A stretch of DNA of 64,000 nt, from contig OX388343.1 in assembly GCA_947579665.1 (NCBI GenBank), forward strand, positions 98,647,657-98,711,656. The letters are read 5' to 3'. This document shows positions 12,530-22,940 of the stretch, one piece after another. The notes beneath the pieces are model-generated. The model was given only the letters and a program-made list of their open reading frames with translations. It did not search any database and was not told the DNA's origin. The position numbers and the translations under genes are program-made. The DNA is from Sympetrum striolatum (lineage: Eukaryota; Arthropoda; Insecta; Odonata; Libellulidae). Every line of letters begins with the position of its first letter. The stretch's first letter is position 1.

Positions 12530-13260
12530 AGACTCTTCTCCGGATTCATTCATATATATAGATAGATAGATAGGATACTAATTCACAGGCTTTACCGCTG
12601 GTGTCATTGAGTTGAAATTTTTACCACGTATTGGCCATAATGTGTAACCACCAGAAAAATTGCTATACTCAACCTCAGTGTCATAGGTACGAACCCAGAA
12701 GGCCACAAAGTCCTGATTTTTCCCGTTTAAATGCATTGCTTTGATTTTTGGGAATTGAAAAAAAATACTTTCCGGATAGATAGAGAATCAAAACTCAAGG
12801 AGCCTATATTTATGGTTATGATCTATCGAAAACATAAAAGACTTTTACGGAAAATATCCTGAGTTCGATGCTAGGACGATGCAAAAATCGGCCCTTTTAA
12901 AATACATTGAGGAAGTTTTTCATTATTTCTTTTCATGCACTTATTGAAATGATAGGGAGTTCTTGCTTGGATAGAAGATGTAAATTAAGACTCGGTTTAA
13001 GAAAAAAAAATAGATAAGACCATGCTGTTCCTGGGTTCGATGCCAGAGCACATTACAATTTCTCACATAAGGAATATATGTGAAAATTGGATGTCGTTTG
13101 AGGCAGTTACAGCCAATATTTCTGCTTGAGTTTTCACACATAGTTAGAGATGGTGATCTTCTATTAAGCTGCATAGTAAGTTCACCAGGAAGACCCGGGT
13201 TCGATGCCGGACAAATAAATTGCAGCAAATTTTAAGAATATTTTCAATCCTTATTTTTTC
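12530..13260. repeat. Three spaced B-box-like motifs in a diverged repeat
   Basis: GTTCGATGC followed by a pyrimidine occurs near 12863, 13037 and 13199, about 163-174 bases apart, in contexts like GGGTTCGATGCC. This matches the RNA polymerase III B box with one mismatch. A short GATA repeat precedes them near 12560. No tRNA can be folded. The stretch may be a diverged tandem repeat or tRNA-derived SINE relics in the intron. Confidence 0.35.
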
Positions 13261-13529
13261 TTTTGAGGATCGTCCCAATATGATGCCGATATGAAATAAG
13301 TGTTTCTGATCTGCTTGCAGTATGCAAGCTATATTTTTCTAGTAAAATCAATAAGTGTTATAGGATAACATTAATTTATAGAAATATGATCACATTTCCC
13401 TGCACTTCTTATTATGTAACTAAGGAAATTGTAGTCTGTTAGTCTGTATTTTATTTACCCACAATGGTAGATAAGCAGTAATTTAAAATCCATGGAGTCA
13501 GTTGAGATGTTGAGGAAATCAAACTTGAT

Positions 13530-14690
13530 AATGAGGAAAGAAAGATGGGTACTCTTCCACACAAGTTTATTCAGGAGACTACAGGTTTCAGTAGCTCATT
13601 GCCAAAATTGGGTCTCATACAAATCTACAAACAATATATTAATTATTATAAGGGGGCAGAGAGTGTAGTGGGAGAAGAAGGGGAGAGGAAAGGGAGGAGA
13701 ATAAGGTGGTGTAGGTATTGAGGTCTGAGGATCCAAGTGAGAAAATTGCAGCTTGTAAAATTAGGGAGGAAGGTTGTTGGTTGGTTAGGATAATAATCGG
13801 AGAATCGGAATGAAGGATACTTATCAAAGGCTTTAAAGTAAAAAGATCTAAGGCTCTATACTAAGGCTCCTTTAGTATGGAAATAAGGTACATCCAGGGA
13901 GGAGGAATACTGTTTTACTTGCAAGTGGTAGGTGAAATGCAAGAAAGAGCATTTCTTCTCAAAGACTTCATAATCTTCTTTAGCATTGATAAGAAAATTT
14001 TTAGAAATCATTACAACATAGATGGTGTGGTAGTCAATTACTTACAAGTTTTTTTAGTTAATTTAAAAACTCCAGATTTGTTTAGAGGTTCAAGGTTATC
14101 TTTTTGGTTGAAAAAGTATCTACACATAATTTTTATTGTGGAAGACAGGCATAATGTTGTATTTTTAAGGAAGTTGGCTAGCTTACAAGAACGATAACAT
14201 TGAAAGGGAAGAACAACATGTTGTGGTCTAGCAATTTGCTACTGGGGGTCATGAGGAAAAAGACAATTGTTTCTTTGTAATTTAATTCTAAGTAAATTTC
14301 TTAAGAATTTTATTTACCAGAAACATGAGTATTGGCCATTTGCTTAGTAATCTGTAATCAATTTGCAGTAAAATTTTGGGAGGCAGGTAAAGGGATGTGA
14401 AGCAATTTATGTATAAGGCTATGAGAGGCACTTTTGTGAGACCGATGATCGTATGAGGTATGGGAAATGATATTATCTGTATAGGATATTTATTTGTAGA
14501 TGCTGAAATCAATAGTATGGTTTTTTGGGATAGAGTAAGGTCAAGGTGATTCAGGGAGTTGTTAGAGTCTAATTCATGTGAAAAGGAAATCTTGGGGAAA
14601 CACTAACGGAGGTAGGAAATGGAAGGAATGGAATCCCAAAATTTCCTTGGGATCTAGGGAAATATAGTGATATGTGATGATAATAATTTA
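13530..14690 (-). mobile_element. Penelope-like element remnant (minus strand)
   Basis: On the minus strand the region from about 14600 down to 14350 reads SNNSLNHLDLTL, then SASTNKYPIQIISF and ALYINCFTSLYLPP. This parallels the post-YVDD part of the Penelope-like reverse transcriptase at 25422 (NFLDVTI .. FRKPTYTDHTI .. IHRPLLIPL). A pyrimidine-rich tail follows, then a 3' signature (CTACTGAAACCTGT, then AATAAACTTGTGTGG) near 13600-13560. The same signature closes the element at 27 kb. Many stops and shifts are present. It lies in the intron between MFSD6-like exons. Confidence 0.65.
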
Positions 14691-15049
14691 GATTTCATAG
14701 TTTTCTGTTTTTATTTCTAAGAAGCAGATATATGAAAACTATTATCTATATACTATTTATCTATGGCTATGATAAATTATTATCCTACTTGCAAATCATG
14801 TGCTTTATGATCATCATTATAAAGGTATGCAACCCTTAAAAGCTTTTCTCCCTTTATAATTTTTTGTATCAATAAGATTATTCACCACATTACTACACCT
14901 ATCTTTTCAAACCTCTCTTCCTTCTGAAATATTGATGATCATTTCACAATTCCATAATTTAAATAATAAATATATCAAATATATTCTACCAAAATTAAAC
15001 TGTGATATTTTTGGTTTTATGTTACAATGTTGATTTTTGAACCTAATAG
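14691..15049. other. Intron sequence of MFSD6-like gene
   Basis: AT-rich, no element recognised. It ends in a T-rich tract and AACCTAATAG, the proposed acceptor for the microexon. Confidence 0.5.
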
Positions 15050-15064
15050 ATTTTGCTGCTCTAA
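15050..15064 (+). CDS. MFSD6: Possible 15-base microexon of MFSD6-like gene
   Basis: The acceptor CCTAATAG is followed by ATTTTGCTGCTCTAA and a GTGAAC donor. Joined to the carried G and to CT of the next exon it adds DFAAL and completes a Thr codon, giving GKT-DFAALT-MAMRDFN. The length is 15, so inclusion or skipping keeps the frame; skipping gives GKTAMAMRDFN. Without the donor the frame would run 35 further codons or so to a stop near 15144, giving an alternative short end. Evidence is splice phase and plausibility only. Confidence 0.4.
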   Translation: MLLL

Positions 15065-15203
15065 GTGAACTTTACTATGAAGAGCAACCCTATCATTTAC
15101 TTCGATCCCTATTCTCTAAAAATATTCCATCCCATTATCAATGATGAATAATTTACAAATTATCGTAAAGATGCTAATGATGACATTTATATAACTTATG
15201 TAG

Positions 15204-15649
15204 CTATGGCTATGAGAGACTTCAATTGCCCAAGAAACTCGATAGCAACCACTATGCCTTACTCAGGGACTGGAACACCTATTAATCAACATAAGCCATT
15301 CAGGGGAGGTTCACCATTTGGTTCCCAACATCTTCTGAAGAGAACAAGCAGTGTTGGATCTCCTACTGGAAGAATTTGGCATAAAGGGCAGCAACCAGCC
15401 TCTCCAAAAGGAATCTCAAAATTAGCCATGGAAGATGGAAAGTGTAAGAAAAACCAAACAGAAAACAAACAAGAACAGGAAAAGAATACTGACAGGGACA
15501 AGGATTTCCAAAATTTTGGAGAGAACAGCATTAAGCAGTCAGAGAAGGAGATGAATAATGAAACTAGTGCTGGTCATTTAAGAAGTGAAGTGAGGAAGGA
15601 GGAAGGACAAAAAAGAGATTCTGAAACCCCATTAGTGGTCAAAAAATAG
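15204..15649 (+). CDS. MFSD6: MFSD6-like transporter, terminal exon
   Basis: The acceptor is CTTATGTAG at 15195-15203. The frame runs MAMRDFNCPRNSIATTMPYS, then GTGTPINQHKPFRGGSPFGS and a Ser/Pro-rich stretch (KRTSSVGSPTGRIWHKGQQP), then a Lys/Glu/Asn-rich end (KKNQTENKQEQEKNTDRDKD), stopping with TAG at 15647-15649. The DFN.PR.SIATTMPY..TGTPI segment is compatible with the cytosolic tail of insect MFSD6-like proteins. It starts two bases before a codon boundary, which pairs with phase-1 donors from either preceding exon. The basic/polar end has no membrane helix. The likely product is the C-terminal regulatory tail of the transporter. Confidence 0.78.
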
Positions 15650-16550
15650 TTTTTGAAGAGGAGATAGCCACTTAATTGAATAACAATTGCATAATATTAA
15701 TATTAACGTAAGTCATTTTTTCATGATGAAACATGCTTGTTAAGAAGGGCAAAATCTTCCACGGTTAAATTTGATTATACATATTTTATTCGATAATGTA
15801 ATATAAATGTCTCCTACCTCGCCACTAGAATCCAATGAAACACAGATTAAAGTTGAAAAGTCATGAATTAAAATTATTCGATGATGTAAAAATTGTTGAA
15901 ATTTGTTACCTAGGAAATTAGATGTTCTACAGTTTTATAAACATACAAAATATTTTTGTAAAAAAGCTGTGATCTTATCTTTATTTCATATAAAACTTTA
16001 TTTCTGACAATGGTCTTCGTTTCTTGACAGTTTATTCCTTAAATCAGTAAATGATGCAAAGCATAAATTATTAATAATTTGATAACAATTTTATTTTGGC
16101 ACAGATCAACCATTAGCTGGTAATGATACCTTTTTTTGACATATTCAGGAAGAAGTGTTACATTTATGACATCAAGCTACTTGATAAATTTTACTTATAA
16201 AATATTAATTGTCTAATAAATTTGCAAAGGGATGCACTGGATCTTTATAAAATATAAAGGAGTTGAGTAATTTGGAGAAAAAATCCACTGTTTGTTTATA
16301 TTTTTACCCGTCTCTCTTTCAACCCTCAGTAGTAAAATTTTGTTATCTTATGAAATAAACTTTTATTCCATAATGATTTTTGGAATAGCACTAAAGCATC
16401 ATTTATTTCCATGCAAAAATTAATAATAATTATATCCAGTATAACCATAATGTATATTTTAGAAAATTATATTCTATTCCCTATTACTACTGTCTTAAAA
16501 AAATTAATTCCTTGAAATATGTATTTTTATTAATTTTTTCAGTTAAATAT

Positions 16551-16586
<36 letters not shown>

Positions 16587-17187
16587 AATATTTGTATCTT
16601 CTAAAGTAATTGCTATTTTGAAACCATAGGAACTATAAGGTGATTCTTCACAGGTTTGAAAATCTGGAAATTAAAATACAATAATTACAATTTTATACTT
16701 CTACGTTTTCATGAGAATTTACAACCATGAATATGAAAAATTTAGTTTTGGTTTGTATGTCCTTCTAAATGGAAGAGTTTCACTTATTTTTTATAATAAA
16801 CAGGAGGGTTGAGAAAATTCAATAGCATCATCAAAAGGATTTGGAATTTATTTATTTAAGTTGTTGATTTAGTTGAGTTTTTCAATTAAAATACACATAT
16901 AATTTAATTTTGTTGTCAGAACTATAAATCCTCTTTGAGTATGGTAAAATAGCATATCCCAAACCAATGTATTTCGTAATATCTAACTTAGCAAAATATT
17001 ATTATACAAACTTCTTCTCTTGGGACTGATTTTTTTATATTGATGCAGCTGAAGGGAGAAAGTCAAAGAATTTTCAATACAGAATCTCTTTTAAACAGGT
17101 AAATAAACCTACCTGGCATGATTATAAAAGCAAAAAGTTATACAAACTTAATTCTTTGTTATACAGTAGAAGTCTATTAAAACGAGT
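15650..17187. other. 3' UTR and intergenic region with poly(A) signal candidates
   Basis: No gene. AATAAA hexamers at 16215-16220 and 16354-16359 are candidate poly(A) signals for the MFSD6-like transcript; neither can be chosen from sequence alone. A (TA)n microsatellite of about 30 bases lies at 16554-16583. Confidence 0.4.
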
Positions 17188-17305
17188 ATGGCATGTAGCA
17201 AAAGTTACACTGAGTGATTTTTTGGCCATTGTCTGTCTCACAGCAAAAAGGACTTATTAACTTACGGTGATTCAAAGTAAATACTGAAATTCATCTAAAT
17301 AAGTT

Positions 17306-18432
17306 TATTTATTTCTTTTTCTTTCAATATAATTTCTAGGAATAGTTTTTTTTCTTCTGCATTGGCTTTTTCAATCTTAATAGCATGTAATTCCTCTTCT
17401 CTTCTTTGCTTCTCCTCATATTCTTTCTTTAAAATTTCTTTCTGTAGATTGATTAATTCTAACTTTGCTTCTGTTAATGAGATTAAACTTTCCTTGGGAT
17501 TTGTTTTACTGAAATTCTTCTGGATCTTGGATTCTATGAAAAGAATAATTATTTTCTAAAAAAGGCATACGCTTAAAGCCAAATTTATAAGTATTGCATA
17601 CTTGTTTGAGTCATCTGATACCTGTCAAGAAAGTATTATCAATTTTGTGAAACTTCAAAGAAAGGAAAAATTTTGATAGATTTCTACTTTAAAGCTCAAG
17701 AAGGTTTTACACTTCAGTACTAAATATTTCAATGATTATGATAGCATTTATGAATAAATAAGGAAATAATTATATGAAATTCAAAATTTCCCATTAATTA
17801 TTAGAAGCACAGTCAGTGTTACAATAAAAAAAACAAGATAAGTATTTACCATCATGGCTTGAGAATTATGTGATAGCTCATCTCTTGAACTTGAAGGAAA
17901 ATCGTTGTATAGTACACAATATAGTGAAAATAGAATTAATTCTGTTAAAAAACATCAATTCAATAGTACAAGGTAGATCCCTACACATAATTTGTGAATC
18001 GCTATCCACTACGTTTTCCAAGCCCTTTCCTTTTAAACCAATTGAACTCCTACACTTTTCGTACACCGGGTTACGTTTAATGTTGGATGGATCTCCGCCG
18101 GTTTGCCTCAAACTTTGTTTCTCCCTAGCCATATCCTTTTTCGTATCTTTCTAAATAGCGTCGTACTTCGATTTTAGCTTTCTCCACGGCCTTGTGCTTC
18201 CCGTCTGTGCGACGAATTTATCACGAATTATCATCCATGCTGCCTCCTGCATTTATTTAGTTCTCTCATGTAGAATTTCGTATTAGATAGCAGACATGAC
18301 GAAAACACGTAACTTACCTTCTGCTTTCATGTAGTTGAGTTACTTATTTTATTCTCTACTACATTTCTATTCTAAATTTAGAAGCAAGATCTGCTCTTCC
18401 ACTGTGAAGTTTTTACTCCATTTAGCATCCAT
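17306..18432 (-). pseudogene. Myb/SANT-like DNA-binding protein, broken, copy 2
   Basis: Exon 1 at about 18432 downwards starts MDAKWSKNFTVEEQILLL but has lost about 8 bases relative to copy 1 (near 18373) and runs into TAG. Exon 2 keeps the shared TAG after KSKYDAI. Downstream of it the frame is open from 18132 to 17878 (MAREKQSLRQTGGDPSNIKR and on). The exon equivalent to VSDDSNSDCASY is cut by the internal deletion. The carboxyl coiled coil is intact here (EAKLELINLQKEILKKEYEE, ending in KEKEINK and a stop). The lesions are therefore partly complementary to those of copy 1, with one shared. Confidence 0.7.
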
Positions 18433-18768
18433 TCTTTATTCCTTACATTAAGTTAAGGTAAATAGGAGTAATAGGAGATAACTTAGTAAATAGGTTCCCG
18501 TATGAATGGAAAAAGAAAGCGGAATAGTCGGATATTCGCATTACTATTCGTTTATGTTCAAACAAAACTCGCAGCAACGGGTATGAAAATTCTTCTCGGG
18601 CAACGCAACTCTTAGTTACGGTGATAAATAACTAACCATGAGTCGAAAAAGTTCTATGATACCGGCCATCTCGCTAACCGATAGTTAAGCTTAACCTTCA
18701 TGTTAACTATTTATCGGATTTAACTATACATTATAATACCGGGCCTAAAAATGTACTATATAATACAC

Positions 18769-19100
18769 TTCGACACTAATGCCATCTCTTGAGGAAACTT
18801 GGAACTTTTGTTTAAAAATTTCGACACTAATGCCATCTCTTTAGGAAAATTGGAACTTTTGTTTATAAACTTCGACACTAATGCCATCTCTTGAGGGAAA
18901 TTTGAACTTTTGTTTATGAACTTCGCCACTAATGCCATCTCTTGAGGAAGATTGGAACTTTGTTTTATAAACTTCGCCACTAATGCCATTTCTTGAGGAA
19001 AATTGGAACTTTTGTTTTTACAATCTTCGCCGCTAATGCCAATTCTCGAGGAAAATTGGTAATTTCGTTATAAAACATTGACATTAATGCTGCATCTCCA
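18769..19100. repeat. 51-bp minisatellite inside Myb-type element, copy 2
   Basis: Seven units with the same core as in copy 1 (CACTAATGCCATCTCTTGAG). Because 51 is a multiple of three, the minus strand stays open through the array as a repeated 17-residue unit (MALVSKFINKSSNFPQE and variants). I take this as a by-product of the repeat length, not a gene. Confidence 0.85.
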
Positions 19101-20018
19101 GAAAAATATGAACTTTTTTAACTGAAAAATAAAAATATCCCTAAGTAAACTGTAACATTACCATAAGTTGAGATATAATTCAGTATCATACTTATACTAT
19201 ATTTAGCAAAAGTCTACTTTACCTAGGAAGGCGGGCTAAAAAAATAAATGTTTAAACCAAATATCTTTATCTATTTATAATAATTAAAGAAATGTTTAAA
19301 CATTCATGTACCAATATTGCATTAACTTATATATTTTTCCTATTTATAAGTAACCTAACAGTTTCAAACTTTTGGAGTATGTAAAAAGGGTTTATTATAT
19401 TAATTTTTAAAAACGAAGTCACTCTATTTAGTTGAATACTCTGTTTCGAATGCCGTAGGAAAATAATGAAAATTAATTTCATTCCTTTCAAAAAAAAGTC
19501 AAAATATGGCGCATAAATAATTTTTCGATTTTTTTACGAAACTTCCAGTTTAGCAGTTTTCGACTATGACATACGATTAGTAATATTTGCATTATTATAA
19601 AATTAAACCTTATCCCTGTCACCAACCTGTAAATGTATAATTTAAAATTAAGTTTTTGAATTGTGTTAAACTTGGGTCCTACAAATGATATTATGACTTT
19701 TTATTATTAATAAACCATTCTTAACCGACATCCAGCCTAACAACTTCACGGAGCAGGGTTACTAAATTCAAAAAGAAAATCATTCAAATATATTTATTGA
19801 GCTGCTCTTTGTTACGATATTAAAATATGCGAACACAGATTTGATTTACAACAGATTAGTGGACGAGCATGTGTCTGAGAAAGACTACATCCAAACAATG
19901 TCTGGGAATCTTTTGTAGAAATTTACCTTCTCCGAAAGTGATGTTTCCTCAAGTTTCTCGATTCCCCCCCTTACGTGTGACTAGGTTCGTTTTCTCACCG
20001 AATACCTCGCTAGTATAT

Positions 20019-21690
20019 TTAAATGTTTTTAAATATGTTACCAGTGAAGCCAGTGTCGAGAAATCTAACGGTGAAATTATTTTCGATTGACTTTGCGAAT
20101 GAAATATACTTTTCCTTGGTGTTCGGAATCACATTAATTTTTTTATCATCATAGTCTAACTCCCAAACCAAGAAATTACCGTCATACGATGAAAGATTAT
20201 GAATAAACACAGGTAGAAAATTTGGCATTTTGTACTGCAAGTTGCAAAAAGAATTTGCGGGCCCTCGACAGAGGGCCCGCACATTCCGCGGGGCCGCACC
20301 GGCCGCGGCACATTCGGCACATTCTGCGGCACATTCCGCACGGGCCGCTAGAGAGCGGCATCTGACTTCAACTCTTTACCACAAATATGACAAGACAATG
20401 CATTCTTAAAATTTGCCTCTTCTTCCGGGCTAAGCGATTCCATAGGTACAACGTTTTTATACAACTTGAATACTCTCTCTGCTTCCTCTTTCATTTTCTG
20501 CATAAAGACCTGTGCGGTATTGGGATCTTGGTAAAGCTGTGGTGGCTCACATCTATTGGGCTTTATGAGAACATAGCAAAAGCTGAATGGTTCGTGTTTC
20601 TGAATAGCGTGCGAGTAGGATGTGTTAGGTAAAGATTCACAAGTACTGATACCTTGGAGAATACATTCAAAGTCTGCATATATTACATAAGGAACTGGAA
20701 ATGAATGCCCGAGTTTGGTAAATTTTAATATCTTATCCCCCTCGATAGGATGCTTAATTCTCGCGGGTTTTTACTATTACAGTTCGCTGTATGCGTCTCT
20801 AATTTTTTTCGTCATGATAATGCATGAAGCATCGTTTGCAAATGTAAATTCTACGACATTTTGGTTATCTGAATATGGATTAGACTCTCAAAGTTTTTAA
20901 TCCAGCAATAATGAGCTGTGTTGTCATTTTTAATATATAATAGGTCACGATGATCTGCGAGCTCGGTATTTACAATTTTTATTGGATTGAGATTGTTTTT
21001 TTCATCTAGCCTGAAAACGTTAATAGAAATTTTATTTGTTTGCTCGAATTTAGGAATATCGGAGAGTTTGACTGGGTATTCAATACATTCTCAATCGTAC
21101 CCATTGTCGAATTCATCGGTATTATATTTGTAGACTCGTTGAGGGTCTTTGTGCATGTTCTTTCCTCAAACCGCGTATTTAAAACAAAACTGATCGTCAT
21201 TCCTAACATTTACAACAGATTTTCTGCTTGCAATCTTGAGTGGTAACTCAATAAAGGTCGATTCGCGTAACGGAGTGTAACGATTAATTCGGAGTTCTAA
21301 ACCCAAGATTTTACTCAACGCCCACCCTGATCCCTTCACCTGCATCTTGGATTTTTCCTTAAGTAATTTTCCAAATAAACTTTCTAAAATTTCCCCAACG
21401 TCATCGGCTAGCAAAACCCTAACGTTCCTCGTTTTAAATGCTCGTTCTATCGTCTCCTCACCCCTCTCAAAGTTTGCCTTAACCACAATATTAATTTTAA
21501 GGGCAGAATTACTTAGCTCATCCCTTATCCTCGGAATTAAAAGATCGGAACTATAATTTAGGAATGATATAAGGTCTTTATGCGCTTCACTCACCACCCA
21601 GTAGGTTTTCAGTCGACCCTTTATAGCCCTGTCAATCTCAACGATCGAATGGTCACTGCCTACTTGAGGGTTCAACTGACTGTACTCCAT
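20019..21690 (-). pseudogene. Polinton/Maverick protein-primed DNA polymerase B, N-terminal part, broken
   Basis: On the minus strand the first open segment (21690-21166) ends with the typical SGWALSKILGLELRINRY and NVRNDDQFCFKYAV motifs of Polinton polymerases. A frame change follows, then matching segments around SHYCWIKNF-like and lysine-rich zinc-finger sequence. A YADFEC motif at about 20681-20664 corresponds to the first exonuclease motif. A CHICGKEL half zinc finger lies near 20395, and then NFLPVFIHNLSSYDGNFLV with IPNTKEKYISF. The family enzyme replicates Polinton DNA by protein priming. Only the amino-terminal and exonuclease parts are present; the polymerase palm is missing. At least two frameshifts or stops (near 21165, 21090 and 20850) and a GC-rich cassette break it. 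The left end abuts the Myb-type element. Confidence 0.8.
20257..20360. repeat. GC-rich hairpin cassette within the Polinton fragment
   Basis: About 100 bases of very GC-rich sequence sit in an AT-rich region. At one end 20257-20280 is a perfect 10-bp stem (GCGGGCCCTC) with a GACA loop. At the other end 20344-20359 is a 6-bp stem (GCCGCT) with an AGAG loop. Between them GCGGCACATTC is repeated about three times. It replaces the part of the polymerase gene expected between CHICGKEL and the downstream Asn-Cys-Asn-Leu-type motif, so it is either an insertion with deletion or a local expansion. Confidence 0.7.
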
Positions 21691-22940
21691 CCTAAAAGTT
21701 TTGAAAAATTGTTTAAAAATAATGCTAGGGAATAACTCAAAAGTATATATACTGATACTTACTCAGATTTCTGTTTAAACTGTTAATACTTTACTGTATT
21801 TCTTCTTAGAGGAAATAATTCCAAACAGGAAGAGTAACTCCAAAACCTTGAAACAGAAGAATGAAGCAAATTCACACCAAGTCTTGAATGACGAAGCGTA
21901 GGAGTAAATGAGAAAGTTCCCCTTATTTAGTTCTATTTAAATTATTTACCCCCACTACCGCTTCATTACAAACGTTTCTTCCTATTCAAGCATAATTTCA
22001 ACGCGTTAGGGGGAGTATAAACGCTACCCCTAGTTTCCTTACTCTAACTCATCCCCTAGGTAAATTTTCTCACCAACTCATTATAAGGTATTCTTTTACA
22101 TCATTTTCATGAGATTTTGTTTCGAGGAGAGCATTTGATATCGTCTTTGGTCAGCAGAAGTAACAAGTACTGCATAATCAGCGGATTCTAGGATAGCGTG
22201 CGTGTTGAAAGATTATTTCAAAAGAGAATCCCTTATTCCACTCAATCATTTCTATCGGTGAATAAGTTTATCTATAAGAGCCTGAGATCCATCAATTTTG
22301 CACTTGCGTGAATAAAAAAAAATGAGTTAAATAATTCAGAAGAACTGTTCACAAATTACCAACATAAAATGAGCACACTATCTCTAGTAATTCAGAATTT
22401 TTTCTCGTTTTTCATAACCTTGCTGATCGATAAAATGCAAAATTACTTTTAAGTATTCTAAAATCCATACCAATAAGTCCGCGTACTCTTGTGAAAAAGC
22501 AAAAAATATTTTAAACAGAGTAGATAAATTGACAATTTTTGTGAATCTGAAAGTGGTGAGTTGGAGAATGCAAAAACTAGTATTGAAAATATTTTCAACT
22601 AAATAAAAAGTGTCCGTTAAAACCTATGTAAGCTTTACTTGCCCTAGTAAATAATATTTTCAAGCTGATAGGAATAAAATTATGGAAAACTTTTGATGAA
22701 ATTTTAATAAGAAGGAAAATTAAAGATTACGACAAGGAAATAAAAAAGAATATTTTGGAAACGTGCAATTCTTAAATAAGCAATTCTAGCATTCAGTTAA
22801 TCAATTGATCATTAATTTTTAAAGAAGTGTGAATATTTTTATAATTCTCTCTAAAAATGCGGCGGGGAAAGTACTAGCGGGCGGGGGTAAGCGGCGGGGC
22901 AAGCTGTGACGCGCGAGGGAGCGCGGGAATTGCTTTTAAA
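21691..22940. other. Gene-free stretch upstream of Polinton fragment, with a G-rich patch
   Basis: No gene recognised. If the Polinton was once longer, this could hold degraded element sequence, but no other Polinton gene is visible. A G-rich patch at 22856-22930 (GCGGCGGGG, GCGGGCGGGGG, GCGCGAGGGAGCGCGGG) stands out from the AT-rich surroundings. Confidence 0.45.

Larger units (their letters stand above)
17188..19963 (-). mobile_element. Myb/SANT-like protein-bearing element, copy 2
   Basis: This is a near-identical repeat of 1768-5475, in the same orientation and about 15.4 kb away. It lacks the stretch equivalent to about 2182-3190 of copy 1; the joint is GTATTGCATACTTG followed by TTTGAGTCATCTG near 17605. 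It keeps the direct ATAATACCGG boxes (near 18660 and 18735) and has seven rather than six minisatellite units. At its right end it abuts a Polinton polymerase fragment. Whether the pair arose by transposition or segmental duplication is not decided; different flanks at both ends favour transposition. Confidence 0.75.

Noticed and set aside
17362..17559. 65-codon + strand frame matching a frame at 1939-2139
   Set aside because: It is antisense to the coiled-coil end of the Myb/SANT-like pseudogene and is conserved only because the two element copies are.
18756..18989. 77-codon minus-strand frame of repeated MALVSKFINKSSNFPQE units
   Set aside because: It is the 51-bp minisatellite read through; the array in the other copy does not keep the same frame.
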